DNA of 64,000 nucleotides, taken from NCBI GenBank assembly GCA_021513715.1, contig CP084167.1, positions 186,001 to 250,000 on the forward strand, in the 5' to 3' direction. Positions 54,664-64,000 of this stretch are shown here, piece after piece. The notes beneath the pieces are model-generated. The model searched no databases. It was not told the DNA's origin and saw only the letters and a program-made list of their open reading frames with translations. This stretch comes from Candidatus Heimdallarchaeum endolithica (GTDB lineage Archaea > Asgardarchaeota > Heimdallarchaeia > Heimdallarchaeales > Heimdallarchaeaceae). The stretch's first letter is position 1. Each line of letters begins with the position of its first letter. Both the position numbers and the translations under genes were made by a program.

Positions 54664-56082
54664 CTAATGTGTTCCTTTACTCAAAAGATGTTTAGGAACT
54701 AGTAGTGTTCCAAAAACGCTAATAGCACAAAGAATCCAGATTAAAACAATTAATCCAAACAAACCTCCAACCGATTGTGAAAACTCTGCTGAAAGAGGTC
54801 CAATAATCATTCCTGTACCATAAACAACTGAATAAGCACCCATACTTGATCCATAATTCTCTTTTGGAGATAGATCAGTTAACAACGCTAGAGCTGCTGG
54901 AGGAAAAGCTCCACAACCTATTCCCAAAATAAACATTAAAGGAGATAAATATAGAAGAAGGTTTGGATTATTTTCTTTAGCTTGTTCTGCTCCAATAATA
55001 AGAACTGTAACAAAACCTGCAAAGGAAAACATGCCTATATACAAAAAGGGTTTTCTTCCTATTTTATCGCTTAAAATCCCATTTAGAGGAAAGCCTATTA
55101 GTATCGAACCAAAAATAATTGCAAGAACAATCAATAGCTTGATATCATGTAGATTTAAAGTATGAGCTAATTCTTCAGCATTTGTCAACACAATAGCATA
55201 AAGGCAAATTATTGGTACCCAAACAGGCATCAAATAACGTAAATTTTTATCTTTAATTATAAAAGCAACTTTTTCTCTTATTGTTTGTTCTTTACCAAAC
55301 TTTACAAATTGTTTTTGTTTTAATAATAATATTGCTGCAGCTAGTGAAACAAACAGTAATACTGCTGCAACTATAAATAACATTTCACTTACCATTGCAA
55401 CTCTTTCATAAAATTCAGTTTTTTGAGAATTAGTCATTATAGAAATATCTTCTTTACCAAACAAGATTTCCATAATAAGAAAACCTCCTCCAAATCCCAA
55501 CCCTAGTCCTATAAGTGTCATCGCGTCATAAAAACCCATAAAACGCCCTCTTTTGTTTTCAGGAGCTTCATCAGCTACAATGGAGAGTGTAGAAGCTACT
55601 TGAGCTGCTGCACCAATTCCCAAAATAGAAGAAACAATTAACAATAACATAAACTCTGAAACAAAAGAAAATAGTAAAATCGCTATTGCAGTTGTACTTA
55701 GACCAATATAATAAATAATTTTTCTTCCTATTTTATCTGATAACACCCCAAAAATTAATACTGTAAGTAATTCACTTAATGGATAAACAATAAATATCCA
55801 TGTTTTTTGAACTGAAGAAAGATGAGTTAAATAGTGAGGATAATTCAAGATTGCTATTGCCAAATAAAAACTTGCTCTCATTAAAAGAGTAGTAATAAAA
55901 ACTATTAGAAGAGAACTAGGTATTGATAATAAGTCTTTCAGTTTAGTTCCTAGTTTTTCTTTGTTTTCAGACGTTTTAGAGGACATTTGGCTTAACAAGA
56001 ACTTATAATATATAAACTCTTTTCTTAGAGTAGCAATTCTTTCAAAAAATATTTTTATAGGAGAAAATTTTAAAGCGTGCAT
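54664..56082 (-). CDS. Major facilitator superfamily transporter
   Basis: 472 residues, twelve predicted helices. MFS motif A appears in both halves: GVLSDKIGRKIIYY after helix 2 and GILSDKIGRKPFLY after helix 8, a mark of an intact duplicated fold. The acidic loop DEAPENKRGRFMGFYDA follows helix 4. The long frame has a basic N-tail of 32 residues; an ATG at 55986 (MSSKTSENK) is a likely alternative start because TATAAAAATA lies within that tail. Substrate unknown, sugar- or drug-type possible. Divergent from the large permease. Confidence 0.85.
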   Translation of the reverse strand: MHALKFSPIKIFFERIATLRKEFIYYKFLLSQMSSKTSENKEKLGTKLKDLLSIPSSLLIVFITTLLMRASFYLAIAILNYPHYLTHLSSVQKTWIFIVYPLSELLTVLIFGVLSDKIGRKIIYYIGLSTTAIAILLFSFVSEFMLLLIVSSILGIGAAAQVASTLSIVADEAPENKRGRFMGFYDAMTLIGLGLGFGGGFLIMEILFGKEDISIMTNSQKTEFYERVAMVSEMLFIVAAVLLFVSLAAAILLLKQKQFVKFGKEQTIREKVAFIIKDKNLRYLMPVWVPIICLYAIVLTNAEELAHTLNLHDIKLLIVLAIIFGSILIGFPLNGILSDKIGRKPFLYIGMFSFAGFVTVLIIGAEQAKENNPNLLLYLSPLMFILGIGCGAFPPAALALLTDLSPKENYGSSMGAYSVVYGTGMIIGPLSAEFSQSVGGLFGLIVLIWILCAISVFGTLLVPKHLLSKGTH

Positions 56083-56105
56083 AAAAATGCATAACTGACG
56101 TAAAT

Positions 56106-59100
56106 ATGAAATTAAAAAGAAAATACCTTGTGTTTATTCTAATAGTAATGATCAGTATAAGTAGTAATTATTTTTTAGTGAATGGAGAAATAGATGATAA
56201 TTCAAAAGTTCAGGAAGAGATACTAGGTTATTTTCAAGCTTATGAATCTCTTGTTGATTTAGAAACAAGAGCATTATTAGATAGTCAAGGAAAATTACAT
56301 ATTTTTATTAAAATGGACTTAGAAAATCAATCTTTCACTATTTTTCATTTATTTGAGGGAAATTTATCAAAAGTTAAAACTGATTTGAGTTCAGGAACTA
56401 TTTTTAATGCTTTTAACATTGATGATAAAATTGTCTTATTCTATTCGTATCATGGTAATTTTGGACAATTCAATATTGACATGTATGTTTGGGAATCAAA
56501 CCAAAAAGAAAGCAATTCTCTAGTTTATCACTCAAGTTTTTTTGGAAATTATTTCATATATAATGTTCAACTAGTAGACAATGTTTTCTATCTACTATTT
56601 GCAGAACCGATGTTTGAATCAGCAATGGACGAGCATCCAACAACAAAATTCAAAAAATTAACTGTTTTTCTAAATGGAACTTCAACAACTAAAAACTGGT
56701 TTACTAATTTAGAATATAATGGAATTCAATCGTTTTTGATAGTTGATGGAGAGTTGGTTGCATTATACAAGTATATGTTCTTTCCAACAAGATTAATTGG
56801 TGTTTATATAATAAATGATGAACCATACTTAAGTAATTATATTACCTTCAATACTGACTATGATGTTTATTTATCGCTATTTAATCGTACTACGCTTAAT
56901 TTTGCACTAATTAAAGGATCAACTTTCTATACTCACAATTTTAAATTAAATGAAAGTTTATCATTTAAAAACTTCAGCGAATTTCAATTAGGAATGTATT
57001 CCTACTATGATTTTTATCATTATTCTTTTGATTCTTCAATTACATTTCTAATCAATCCAAATCCCCATTTACCACTCGACTCAAATAATACAAGAGGAGG
57101 CTTAATTACAGATTTTACGATTTTAAAATATAATGGGAAAAATATTTCTCAGCAGTTTATTGACATTCCTTTTACTTCCAACATCACAATTTTTGACTCT
57201 ACCTACATTAATTTTCAAACTCCTTCCACATTTTTAGTAAGTAGGACTCAAAGATTTACTGGTTCTCGTTTGATAAATAAAATAGTAATAGAACAAAACA
57301 TTTTTTCTTTGTTAATTTTTTCAAACACTAATATATCTACTAATTGGAATACAAAACCAGTAATTTACGATTTAACATTAGTTAACTTCTTTGAATATGT
57401 CTTTAAAATGCATTGGATTGAACTTACTGTTACATTTATCGTTATTATAATAGTAATAGCTATTTTCTATAAAAAAATGTTAAATCAAGCAAAAAAACTC
57501 TTTAAGTACTTATTAAGGCCAATAAAAACAGGAAAAAATAAATTTATTTTAATATTACTAAATTTATGGGTCTTTATTGTTAGTTCTCTAAGCCTACCCT
57601 TTGATTTATGGCGTTCAAATAAAAAGAGAGCAATAATAACAATATTAGGTTTATCAATTTTAGCGATGATAGTTTTTTCCTCTTCATCATTATTTTCACA
57701 TAAACAAAATATGATGATACAAAGATACTTAGAAGACGCTCATTTAGAAGAAGATGAAAAAGCCTCAGCTACCTTTTCAAGAATGCATAACGTTCTTTCA
57801 GCAAGATGGGGTAGAGTAAACGAATACTCTCCCTTCTATGAGAATTTTTCTTCAGCTGTTATGAACGAGATTCTTTCATCTATTGCTTTGCAGACTAAAG
57901 TTCTGAAAGATATAATTATTGATTCAGATTTTTCAATGCAAATGAGAATTTTATTCAAAAAGGATGCTGAAAGTTCAATTCAGAGCGTAGAATCATATTA
58001 TTCTCTTTCTAGCAACTACAAAAAAATTCTAGAAGAAATCTTGATTTCAGGCAGATTACCAGATAAAATAAATGAAATTATAATCGATGAAACTACTGCA
58101 ATAGCTTTTAACAAAACAGTCAATGATACTATAATCTTTGTTGGCGCAGATGTTTCTGTGGGAGGACTAAAAGAAAGAGTAAACATGACTATTGTAGGTA
58201 TATATGAAAAACCTACAGAACCCGCGCTTTTTAAAATGAGTAGAGATTTTGGTTTATCTTATGATCTTGTAAAAATGATATCACAATATATTGGAGCAAT
58301 AACCTTTAATGATTTTTATTTATCAAGTTTGAAAACTATGCCTGTTCAACATCTCAAATTTGATGGAACTATTCAATTTTTCTATGACTTCTCTTTGGTT
58401 AATTCTAAGAATATGGGACAACTAATAGAGGATTTTAACACCTTACAACCAGGCTATGATCACCCTGTTAATTTTGACTTAGGGGGTTCTTGGGTCATCT
58501 CAACTGAATTAAAATTAGTTTTATTGAGCTTGGTTCCTTCTTATTCATCTACCCAGTTTCTACTTGTATTATTGTCAATTCCTGTTCTCTATTTAGCTCT
58601 GTTCTTAATTTTTGAAACCAATGCCTTATTTGCAACAAGTTTTGATGAAGAAATAAAGATTCTTCGTTCTAAAGGACTATCTACTGCAAAAATAGTTTAT
58701 CTTAATACTGTTATGAAATTTGTAGAATCGCTCATTGCAACCTTTTTAGGTCTAGGAGAAGCAATCCTTATTATTCCTCTTCTTCTTAAATTAGACAAAT
58801 TTGTTTCTTTCAATTTAGATAGTATAATGCCTTCTTTTAAGAATTTACCTTTAATTTTCATAGTTTCATTCTTTGGATTGATAGTTATTACCTTACCTTT
58901 AACAATACGCATGGCTAAAATAAAGAAAGAGCAAATAAGAGATTATAACAAATTTGTCTCTTTCCTTAAGAAGGTAAAAATAGGTAACTACTTCATTATT
59001 GCTGTTGGAGGAGGAATAATTTATGGAGGATTTAAACTCTACCAAACTTTTAGTGAAAATCTCTCTTCGTCTGAGAACCAACTGATTAACATCTTTGTTT

Positions 59101-60383
59101 ATATTATTGGAATAGGAGTAATGATAACTTTATTTGGTTTAGGATTGATTTTAAAAGATTTTCACTCTTTTATTATGGCAGTTTTAAGCAAAACATTGTG
59201 GAAAATTAAAAAGAATATGTTTACATTCTCACTAGTTGAAGTAAAAACAGATATCTCATTATTTAATGATATTTTCTTAACTTACTTACTTTTAGTGGGA
59301 ATTGCTGTTCCTGCAATAGCAGCACCATTAACTATGCAAAATGGCATATTGGAAGATTCTTACTTTATGTCAGGATCTGATATGTACATAAACAATTACA
59401 ATAAGGTTAATTCTAGTATAAGCAACGAAATTGAAGCTCTCCCAGAAGTAGTAGATATTTGCAATGTTTCTCAAGTTGATGCAATGTTTGGAGGAAGACA
59501 GTTAAATTTACTAGTAATTCAAAATGCTTCAGACTTCTATAATACAGCATATAAACCTTCAGAAAGGTTTTTCAAAAATTGGGATGACATAATTCCTCAA
59601 TTGGATAATGAAAAAGAGATAATTGTTTCTAGTAATTTCAAGTTTTTCTTTGATATTAGTGAAATGAAATACCTATTCAACGATATTGAAATGAAGATAA
59701 TAGATGAGTTTGACTATTTCCCTATAATTTATCCTTATGGACCACGAGAATCAGGTGGTACACCTATGATTGTTCTTACAGAAAGCAACTATGAAAAAAT
59801 AGAAGAAAGTTTAACCATTTTTGGGATATTTGGTTATAGATTGTTAATAAATGTTGCAGACAAAACTGATATTGTCCAATTTTCTTCAAGTTTGGAAGAG
59901 AAATACAATCTAGAGATCATCAATGTAGTAGAAAAAGAACATGAAATTTACCAATCCAACCTTCCTTTTTATTCTTCTATAGTCTCAATATTTGTTTTTT
60001 CATTATTAATTTGTACCATTTCAATAATATTTACAAGTATGAGCAATCCTCTTAAGATATTACAGAGAAGAATGGGCAAACATGATATTCTTAAAAAGAT
60101 GGGTATTCCTAACAAACTTATAATTCAGATGAGTTCTTTTGAATTATTTATGATTGGAATACTTCCAGGTCTAATTGGTGGTACAGCGGTAGGTTTTACA
60201 ATCACTGAAATAATTCGCAGGGTGTTAAGAAGTCTCAGAGAGGAGATGTTACCCAATCCTGTTCAATTCCCACCTGTTATTGCTTTAATGATCTTTCTAG
60301 TTATTCCTGCTATGTTTTTCTCAATATTCTATATAACAATGAAAATGCAATTTGCAAGATATCAACCTATGAATTTGGAGTGA
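56106..60383 (+). CDS. Giant FtsX-family ABC permease with extracellular sensor domain
   Basis: 1425 residues. A signal anchor at about 7-25 is followed by a ~390-residue beta-rich extracytoplasmic domain (repeated FSN/FNL strands, beta-propeller-like), a helix at about 430-450, then MacB-type blocks: helix near 510, ecto-domain (535-790), FtsX unit (about 800-930, with EEIKILRSKGLS), extra helices (965-1030), another ecto-domain (1060-1265) and an FtsX unit (1290-1420, with MGKHDILKKMGIP). So it is a two-half permease with an added large outer domain, much longer than typical LolC/E. Its partner ATPase follows at 60389 with overlapping signals. Substrate unknown; surface sensing or envelope transport is likely. 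Confidence 0.85.
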   Translation: MKLKRKYLVFILIVMISISSNYFLVNGEIDDNSKVQEEILGYFQAYESLVDLETRALLDSQGKLHIFIKMDLENQSFTIFHLFEGNLSKVKTDLSSGTIFNAFNIDDKIVLFYSYHGNFGQFNIDMYVWESNQKESNSLVYHSSFFGNYFIYNVQLVDNVFYLLFAEPMFESAMDEHPTTKFKKLTVFLNGTSTTKNWFTNLEYNGIQSFLIVDGELVALYKYMFFPTRLIGVYIINDEPYLSNYITFNTDYDVYLSLFNRTTLNFALIKGSTFYTHNFKLNESLSFKNFSEFQLGMYSYYDFYHYSFDSSITFLINPNPHLPLDSNNTRGGLITDFTILKYNGKNISQQFIDIPFTSNITIFDSTYINFQTPSTFLVSRTQRFTGSRLINKIVIEQNIFSLLIFSNTNISTNWNTKPVIYDLTLVNFFEYVFKMHWIELTVTFIVIIIVIAIFYKKMLNQAKKLFKYLLRPIKTGKNKFILILLNLWVFIVSSLSLPFDLWRSNKKRAIITILGLSILAMIVFSSSSLFSHKQNMMIQRYLEDAHLEEDEKASATFSRMHNVLSARWGRVNEYSPFYENFSSAVMNEILSSIALQTKVLKDIIIDSDFSMQMRILFKKDAESSIQSVESYYSLSSNYKKILEEILISGRLPDKINEIIIDETTAIAFNKTVNDTIIFVGADVSVGGLKERVNMTIVGIYEKPTEPALFKMSRDFGLSYDLVKMISQYIGAITFNDFYLSSLKTMPVQHLKFDGTIQFFYDFSLVNSKNMGQLIEDFNTLQPGYDHPVNFDLGGSWVISTELKLVLLSLVPSYSSTQFLLVLLSIPVLYLALFLIFETNALFATSFDEEIKILRSKGLSTAKIVYLNTVMKFVESLIATFLGLGEAILIIPLLLKLDKFVSFNLDSIMPSFKNLPLIFIVSFFGLIVITLPLTIRMAKIKKEQIRDYNKFVSFLKKVKIGNYFIIAVGGGIIYGGFKLYQTFSENLSSSENQLINIFVYIIGIGVMITLFGLGLILKDFHSFIMAVLSKTLWKIKKNMFTFSLVEVKTDISLFNDIFLTYLLLVGIAVPAIAAPLTMQNGILEDSYFMSGSDMYINNYNKVNSSISNEIEALPEVVDICNVSQVDAMFGGRQLNLLVIQNASDFYNTAYKPSERFFKNWDDIIPQLDNEKEIIVSSNFKFFFDISEMKYLFNDIEMKIIDEFDYFPIIYPYGPRESGGTPMIVLTESNYEKIEESLTIFGIFGYRLLINVADKTDIVQFSSSLEEKYNLEIINVVEKEHEIYQSNLPFYSSIVSIFVFSLLICTISIIFTSMSNPLKILQRRMGKHDILKKMGIPNKLIIQMSSFELFMIGILPGLIGGTAVGFTITEIIRRVLRSLREEMLPNPVQFPPVIALMIFLVIPAMFFSIFYITMKMQFARYQPMNLE

Positions 60384-60388
60384 TAAGA

Positions 60389-62122
60389 ATGATACAATGT
60401 ATTGATTTATTTAAAATTTATTTCGATCCTCATTCAGATTACAAGGTCGCTGCATTAAGAGGATTGGATCTATTTGTAGAAAAAGGTGATCTTGTAAGTA
60501 TAGTCGGTCCTTCAGGAGCAGGAAAAACTACATTAATCAAGATTTTGTCAGGATTAGAGGATATTACAGGAGGATCTGTTATTATTGATGAACACCACCT
60601 AGAAAAAATGTCTCAAAAACAACTTAGAGAGTTCAGATTTAGATACATTGGTTTGATTAATCAAAACATTAGTGACAACCTATTTTCTAATCTTTCTGTT
60701 GAAAAGAATCTAATAATCCACAAAAAGTTATTTTACATTCCAAGAGAACAAGCAAGAAAAGAAATCAGAGAAATTCTAAAACTATTAAATTTATATCACG
60801 TGCGTAACAACCTCGTCTCTCGTATTTCTGGAGGAGAAGCTATGCGCTTGTCCCTAGGTGCAGCTTTAGCTAAAAACCCTAAGTTTTTACTCCTTGATGA
60901 ACCTACAGGTCAATTGGATACAAAACATACTAAAGAGGTTATTAATACTATTAAAGATATTAACGAAAACACTGGAAAAACTATTGTAGTTGTGACACAT
61001 GATATACGCTTTAGAAACATATTCAAACACAGCTTTATTATTAGAGATGGAAGGTTAGTAGGAGTAAGCCAAGATATGGAAAAAGATAAACTTGAATTTA
61101 TGACTAGTTCTTCAACAAACAATAGGGCTTATTTAGACAAAAATAACCTTCTCAGAATACCAGATCAAATAAAAATGAAAACTAAACTTTATGATGTAGT
61201 TGAATTTGATGCTCATCCTGCTGGTTCTCTCGGTTTATTTTGGAATCCAGACATTGTAAATAGAGAAGAGATTTATAAAATTCTGAATAAGCCAGTTGAT
61301 GAAGCTATTAAAGAATCTCGAGAAATTTCATATGAAGAGATTGAAGGAATCATCAGTAGGAAATTTAACTTCACAGAGAGCGGAGAAAGCATTTTGCAAC
61401 TAAAGGGAGTATCAAAGGGATATCACTCTCCAGCAGGTTACAATCAAGTAATAAAAAACATTAATTTAGAAATTGAGAAGGGAGATCTCGTGATGATAAC
61501 AGGTCCCAGTGGAGTAGGAAAAACTACTCTCTTTAATTGTATAACAGGGTTAGTAAAAGCAGATGAAGGAGAGATAATCATTAATAATGTCTCACTTCAT
61601 GATAAAGATGAGTATGAAACCTCAATGTTCAGATTAAAAAATATTGCCTATATTACCCAGCATAACAATCTCTTTGAGCCTGTTACAGTTAAAGATAACC
61701 TTCTTGTTCCCTATTTGTTTTCTAAATTAAAGTATGATGAAGAATACTCACTAAATATGGTTGAGGAATGCCAAATAAAACATAAACTAGAAGCCTATCC
61801 TGATGAGCTTTCTGCAGGAGAAAAGCAGCGAGCTTCCTTATCACTTGCATTAACAAGAAAGACACCTATTCTAATAGGAGATGAACCAACGGCTAATTTA
61901 GATAGTGATTTAGCTAGAGCAATAATTGATGTTTTGATGGATGTAGCTGAAAAACTAAAAACAACCGTTATTATTTGTTCCCATGATCTCAGTTTGCTAA
62001 GACCAGGAATGAGACATATAGTCTTAGAAAAGGGCGGAATTCAGTCAGATAAGCGTATAACAAAGAAGGATTTGAAAGAAATAATAGAGTACTTCTTACA
62101 AGTAAAAATAAATGATAAATAA
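60389..62122 (+). CDS. Fused double ATPase of the giant FtsX permease
   Basis: 577 residues from the ATG at 60389, chosen because GGAG lies 8 nt upstream; a GTG at 60380 overlaps the permease stop. Two complete nucleotide-binding domains: first P-loop GPSGAGKT, signature ISGGEAMR, Walker B LLLDEPTG; second P-loop GPSGVGKT, signature LSAGEKQR, Walker B LIGDEPTAN. Between them (about 235-290) is AYLDKNNLLRIPDQIKMKTKLYDVVEFDAH, an AbrB-like hairpin similar to that of the 333-residue ATPase at 2472. A built-in ATPase heterodimer for the two permease halves. Confidence 0.88.
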   Translation: MIQCIDLFKIYFDPHSDYKVAALRGLDLFVEKGDLVSIVGPSGAGKTTLIKILSGLEDITGGSVIIDEHHLEKMSQKQLREFRFRYIGLINQNISDNLFSNLSVEKNLIIHKKLFYIPREQARKEIREILKLLNLYHVRNNLVSRISGGEAMRLSLGAALAKNPKFLLLDEPTGQLDTKHTKEVINTIKDINENTGKTIVVVTHDIRFRNIFKHSFIIRDGRLVGVSQDMEKDKLEFMTSSSTNNRAYLDKNNLLRIPDQIKMKTKLYDVVEFDAHPAGSLGLFWNPDIVNREEIYKILNKPVDEAIKESREISYEEIEGIISRKFNFTESGESILQLKGVSKGYHSPAGYNQVIKNINLEIEKGDLVMITGPSGVGKTTLFNCITGLVKADEGEIIINNVSLHDKDEYETSMFRLKNIAYITQHNNLFEPVTVKDNLLVPYLFSKLKYDEEYSLNMVEECQIKHKLEAYPDELSAGEKQRASLSLALTRKTPILIGDEPTANLDSDLARAIIDVLMDVAEKLKTTVIICSHDLSLLRPGMRHIVLEKGGIQSDKRITKKDLKEIIEYFLQVKINDK

Positions 62123-62193
62123 TCATCTTTTTACTTTTTTATCGATAGAAGAAATAGTTTAAAATAGACAACTGATTCTTTCTATCGAACGAA

Positions 62194-63732
62194 ATGAAAC
62201 AAACTTTAGAACTATATTTTGTTACAAGCGGAGAATTACCTAAAGAGAGTATAGAAGATTTAAAACAGTTTATTTTGAAATATGAGCAAGATCTTAATTC
62301 TAAGCGCCCTAAAGGAAAATTCAACATTGAACTTTCCGAGATAAAAGATAAGAAAATATTTCTGTTACTCAATTCAACAGAATCATATGCTCCACACACT
62401 ATTGTTTTACGAATGAGAAAACAGTTAGCTCAAGAGATAGGTAAGAAATACAAAATTGGTCTAAGAGGATTTAAATTTACTAAATATCAAATAGAGAAAA
62501 AACTTAAACTTGAACCAAAGAGAGAATTTACTTTGCCTTTAACCTCAAAACTGGATTTTTTCAAGAAAGAAGATGAACCTTGGGTAAGAATAGAAATAGA
62601 CCCTGAAATTGAAGAGGATTTTGTTGAAAAAGGAGCAATAGAACGAATATTAAGAAGAATAAATGATAAAATATCAAAAGATTATCATGGAGCCAAAAAA
62701 GAACACCATACTGTTGCTTGGTACTCTGGAGAAAAAAATTTGCTAACTTCTAAGAATCCTACAAAAATTCTCGAAAAAGAAGGATGGATTAAAAGAACAA
62801 ATTATAGAAATCAATGGATTTTAACTCCCTCTATCACTGCAGTCGTTGAAGCGATAAAGAAAATAATGGTTGACCACATATATACTCCACTTAATTATCA
62901 GAAAATGATGATACCTAAACTGGTTGACTGGTCTATATGGCTTCGCTCTGGACATGCAGAAGGTATGTTTCAAGGGGGTTTTGAACCTTACTTTGTTGTT
63001 CAACCAAAAAGCGCCAGCCCAGAATATTTTGAGGAAATAGCTGACTATATAACAATAACAAAAACAATTCCTGAAGATAAACTATACGAAAAAATTACGC
63101 CCCCAATTGGAGGATTATCATATGCTCAATGTCCACCTTTTTGGGCTTGGCTTCAAGGAAAAACAATTGCAAAAGATAGCTTACCAATCCTAGTTTATGA
63201 TTGGAGTGGACCAACATATAGATACGAATCTGGTTCTGCTTATGGTTTTGAAAGAGTAGACGAATTGCACAGAATTGAAACTCTGTTTATTGGCACTCCT
63301 AAGCAAGTAAAAGAAGTGGCAACTGAAACAAGAAAGAAATTGAGAGAAGTTTTTGATAAAATCTTTGATTTAGAAGTAAGAGAAGCAAAAGTGATGCCTT
63401 GGTGGTTAGAACAATCTGCAAAAGATGAAGATGAAGAAGAAGATATGCTTGTTGGTACTATCGATTTTGAAGCTTATATGCCTTATAGGGGTTCAAGAGA
63501 TGAAAGTGAATGGCTAGAAATCCAGAATATATCAATTATAGGAGACAAATATCCAAGAGGTTTTAGTGTAAAAACTGAAGGAGGAAAAGATCTTTGGTCA
63601 GGTTGTGGCGGAGGAAGCTTTGAGCGATTTATCACTGCCTTTGTTTCTCAAAAAGGAATAAAAATTGATGAATGGCCTGAACCCTTCCTTAAATATTTAG
63701 ATAATATCCCCGAACCTCCCAAATTCCTTTAA
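62194..63732 (+). CDS. serS2: Type-2 (methanogen-type) seryl-tRNA synthetase
   Basis: Charges tRNA-Ser. 512 residues, matching the rare SerRS2 class, not the common ~430-residue form with the N-terminal coiled coil. Residues 1-165 form the alpha/beta N-terminal domain. Zinc ligands equivalent to Cys306, Glu355 and Cys461 of the Methanosarcina enzyme are visible as C313 (AQCPPFWAW), E362 (DELHRIETL) and C471 (GCGGGSFERF). YGFERVDELHRIE and GGGSFER are motif 2 and motif 3 of this class. ATG start without a clear ribosome site. A distinct, patchily distributed enzyme among archaea. Confidence 0.92.
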   Translation: MKQTLELYFVTSGELPKESIEDLKQFILKYEQDLNSKRPKGKFNIELSEIKDKKIFLLLNSTESYAPHTIVLRMRKQLAQEIGKKYKIGLRGFKFTKYQIEKKLKLEPKREFTLPLTSKLDFFKKEDEPWVRIEIDPEIEEDFVEKGAIERILRRINDKISKDYHGAKKEHHTVAWYSGEKNLLTSKNPTKILEKEGWIKRTNYRNQWILTPSITAVVEAIKKIMVDHIYTPLNYQKMMIPKLVDWSIWLRSGHAEGMFQGGFEPYFVVQPKSASPEYFEEIADYITITKTIPEDKLYEKITPPIGGLSYAQCPPFWAWLQGKTIAKDSLPILVYDWSGPTYRYESGSAYGFERVDELHRIETLFIGTPKQVKEVATETRKKLREVFDKIFDLEVREAKVMPWWLEQSAKDEDEEEDMLVGTIDFEAYMPYRGSRDESEWLEIQNISIIGDKYPRGFSVKTEGGKDLWSGCGGGSFERFITAFVSQKGIKIDEWPEPFLKYLDNIPEPPKFL

Positions 63733-63794
63733 CATTCATTTTTTTCTTTTTTTATCAAAAATAATTTATATTGCTTGTTCAAATAATATTTGAA

Positions 63795-64000
63795 ATGAAA
63801 AAAGTAATTGATTTGCGTTCTGACACCTTAACTTTACCGCCTAAAGAGATGTTAGAAACAATTTTAACAGCTAAATTAGGCGATGATGTTTGGAGAGAAG
63901 ATCCTACTGTTCAAGAATTGGAAGCTTTAGCAGCTAAAAAATTAGGTAAACAAGCAGGGTTATTGGTTACTAGTGGAACCCAAGGAAATTTAGTTTCAGA
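63795..64000 (+). CDS. ltaE: L-threonine aldolase (3' partial)
   Basis: Only the first 68 codons lie in the window. MKKVIDLRSDTLTLPPKEMLETI, then GDDVWREDPTVQELEALAAKKLGKQAGLLVTSGTQGN, are the start of the PLP-dependent low-specificity threonine aldolase family (DLRSDT-x-T, GDDVYGEDPTV, SGTxGN). It cleaves threonine or allo-threonine to glycine and acetaldehyde. The reading frame runs off the end of the window intact. Separate from serS2 by 62 bp of AT-rich DNA with TTTATA. Confidence 0.92.
   Translation, partial: MKKVIDLRSDTLTLPPKEMLETILTAKLGDDVWREDPTVQELEALAAKKLGKQAGLLVTSGTQGNLVS

Noticed and set aside
1..64000. tRNA genes and CRISPR arrays
   Set aside because: The intergenic segments were read on both strands; no cloverleaf with conserved T-loop and no regularly spaced direct repeats were found. 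A short tRNA with an intron could escape an eye search.

Overview
The window is AT-rich archaeal DNA and reads as an Asgard archaeon (Heimdall- or Loki-like; the class cannot be fixed from sequence alone). Archaeal markers are a TFB with zinc ribbon, a short histone, a Taw1 wyosine synthase, a PAC2-family protein, tungsten aldehyde:ferredoxin oxidoreductase, archaeal AsnRS, the rare type-2 SerRS and a C/D box sRNA candidate. Asgard-like markers are an Arf-type small GTPase paired with a longin-like protein, two giant TPR proteins with longin-like C-termini, a RING/PHD-like finger fused to a helicase, and a decayed beta-helix surface protein. No tRNA, rRNA or CRISPR array was seen.

Layout. 1-7100: a partial membrane/winged-helix/zinc-ribbon protein, then a minus-strand operon made of a LolD-type ATPase, a MacB/FtsX permease, a second ATPase with an AbrB-like hairpin and zinc ribbon, and a metallophosphatase. 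7170-8480: a TauE/SafE-like exporter cut in two by a ~0.4 kb structured, gene-less insertion. 8500-13100: TFB, two unknown genes and a fused ATP sulfurylase/APS kinase. 13300-22300: PorB, a small helical protein, a C/D box sRNA candidate, a RING-helicase/membrane-protein pair, SfsA, histone, PorA and a 47-residue acidic protein. 22360-34980: two ~95% identical 1004-bp insertion sequences in the same orientation, each with its own 6-bp target duplication, around a housekeeping block (C2H2 finger protein, M29-like aminopeptidase, AsnRS, 2-hydroxyacid dehydrogenase, PAC2, DMT transporter, sulfotransferase, PHP phosphoesterase, CysQ-like phosphatase, ene-reductase). 35100-45000: twin TPR/longin proteins, an orphan adenine methyltransferase, a ribbon-helix-helix regulator with a palindromic operator, HEAT protein, Taw1, STAS-like protein and GtrA. 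45150-52150: beta-helix pseudogene, an AOR operon, a TBP-half-like protein, a YdjM-like hydrolase and a HEAT protein. 52250-52970: a 2-hydroxyacid dehydrogenase whose middle is replaced by a second structured element with inverted-repeat ends. 53000-64000: GTPase plus longin pair, MFS transporter, a 1425-residue FtsX permease with a double ATPase, type-2 SerRS and the start of threonine aldolase.

How the genes fit together. ATP sulfurylase/APS kinase can make PAPS, the sulfotransferase would use it and the CysQ-like phosphatase would clear the PAP by-product, so a sulfation route is spread over ~21 kb; the broken TauE-like exporter may belong to the same sulfur theme. PorA and PorB are encoded 6.5 kb apart on opposite strands without gamma/delta genes beside them. 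The two ABC systems share the MacB/FtsX plan and AbrB-like inserts. The most unusual items are the two structured elements that interrupt genes, the C/D box sRNA candidate, the RING-helicase pair and the GTPase/longin modules.
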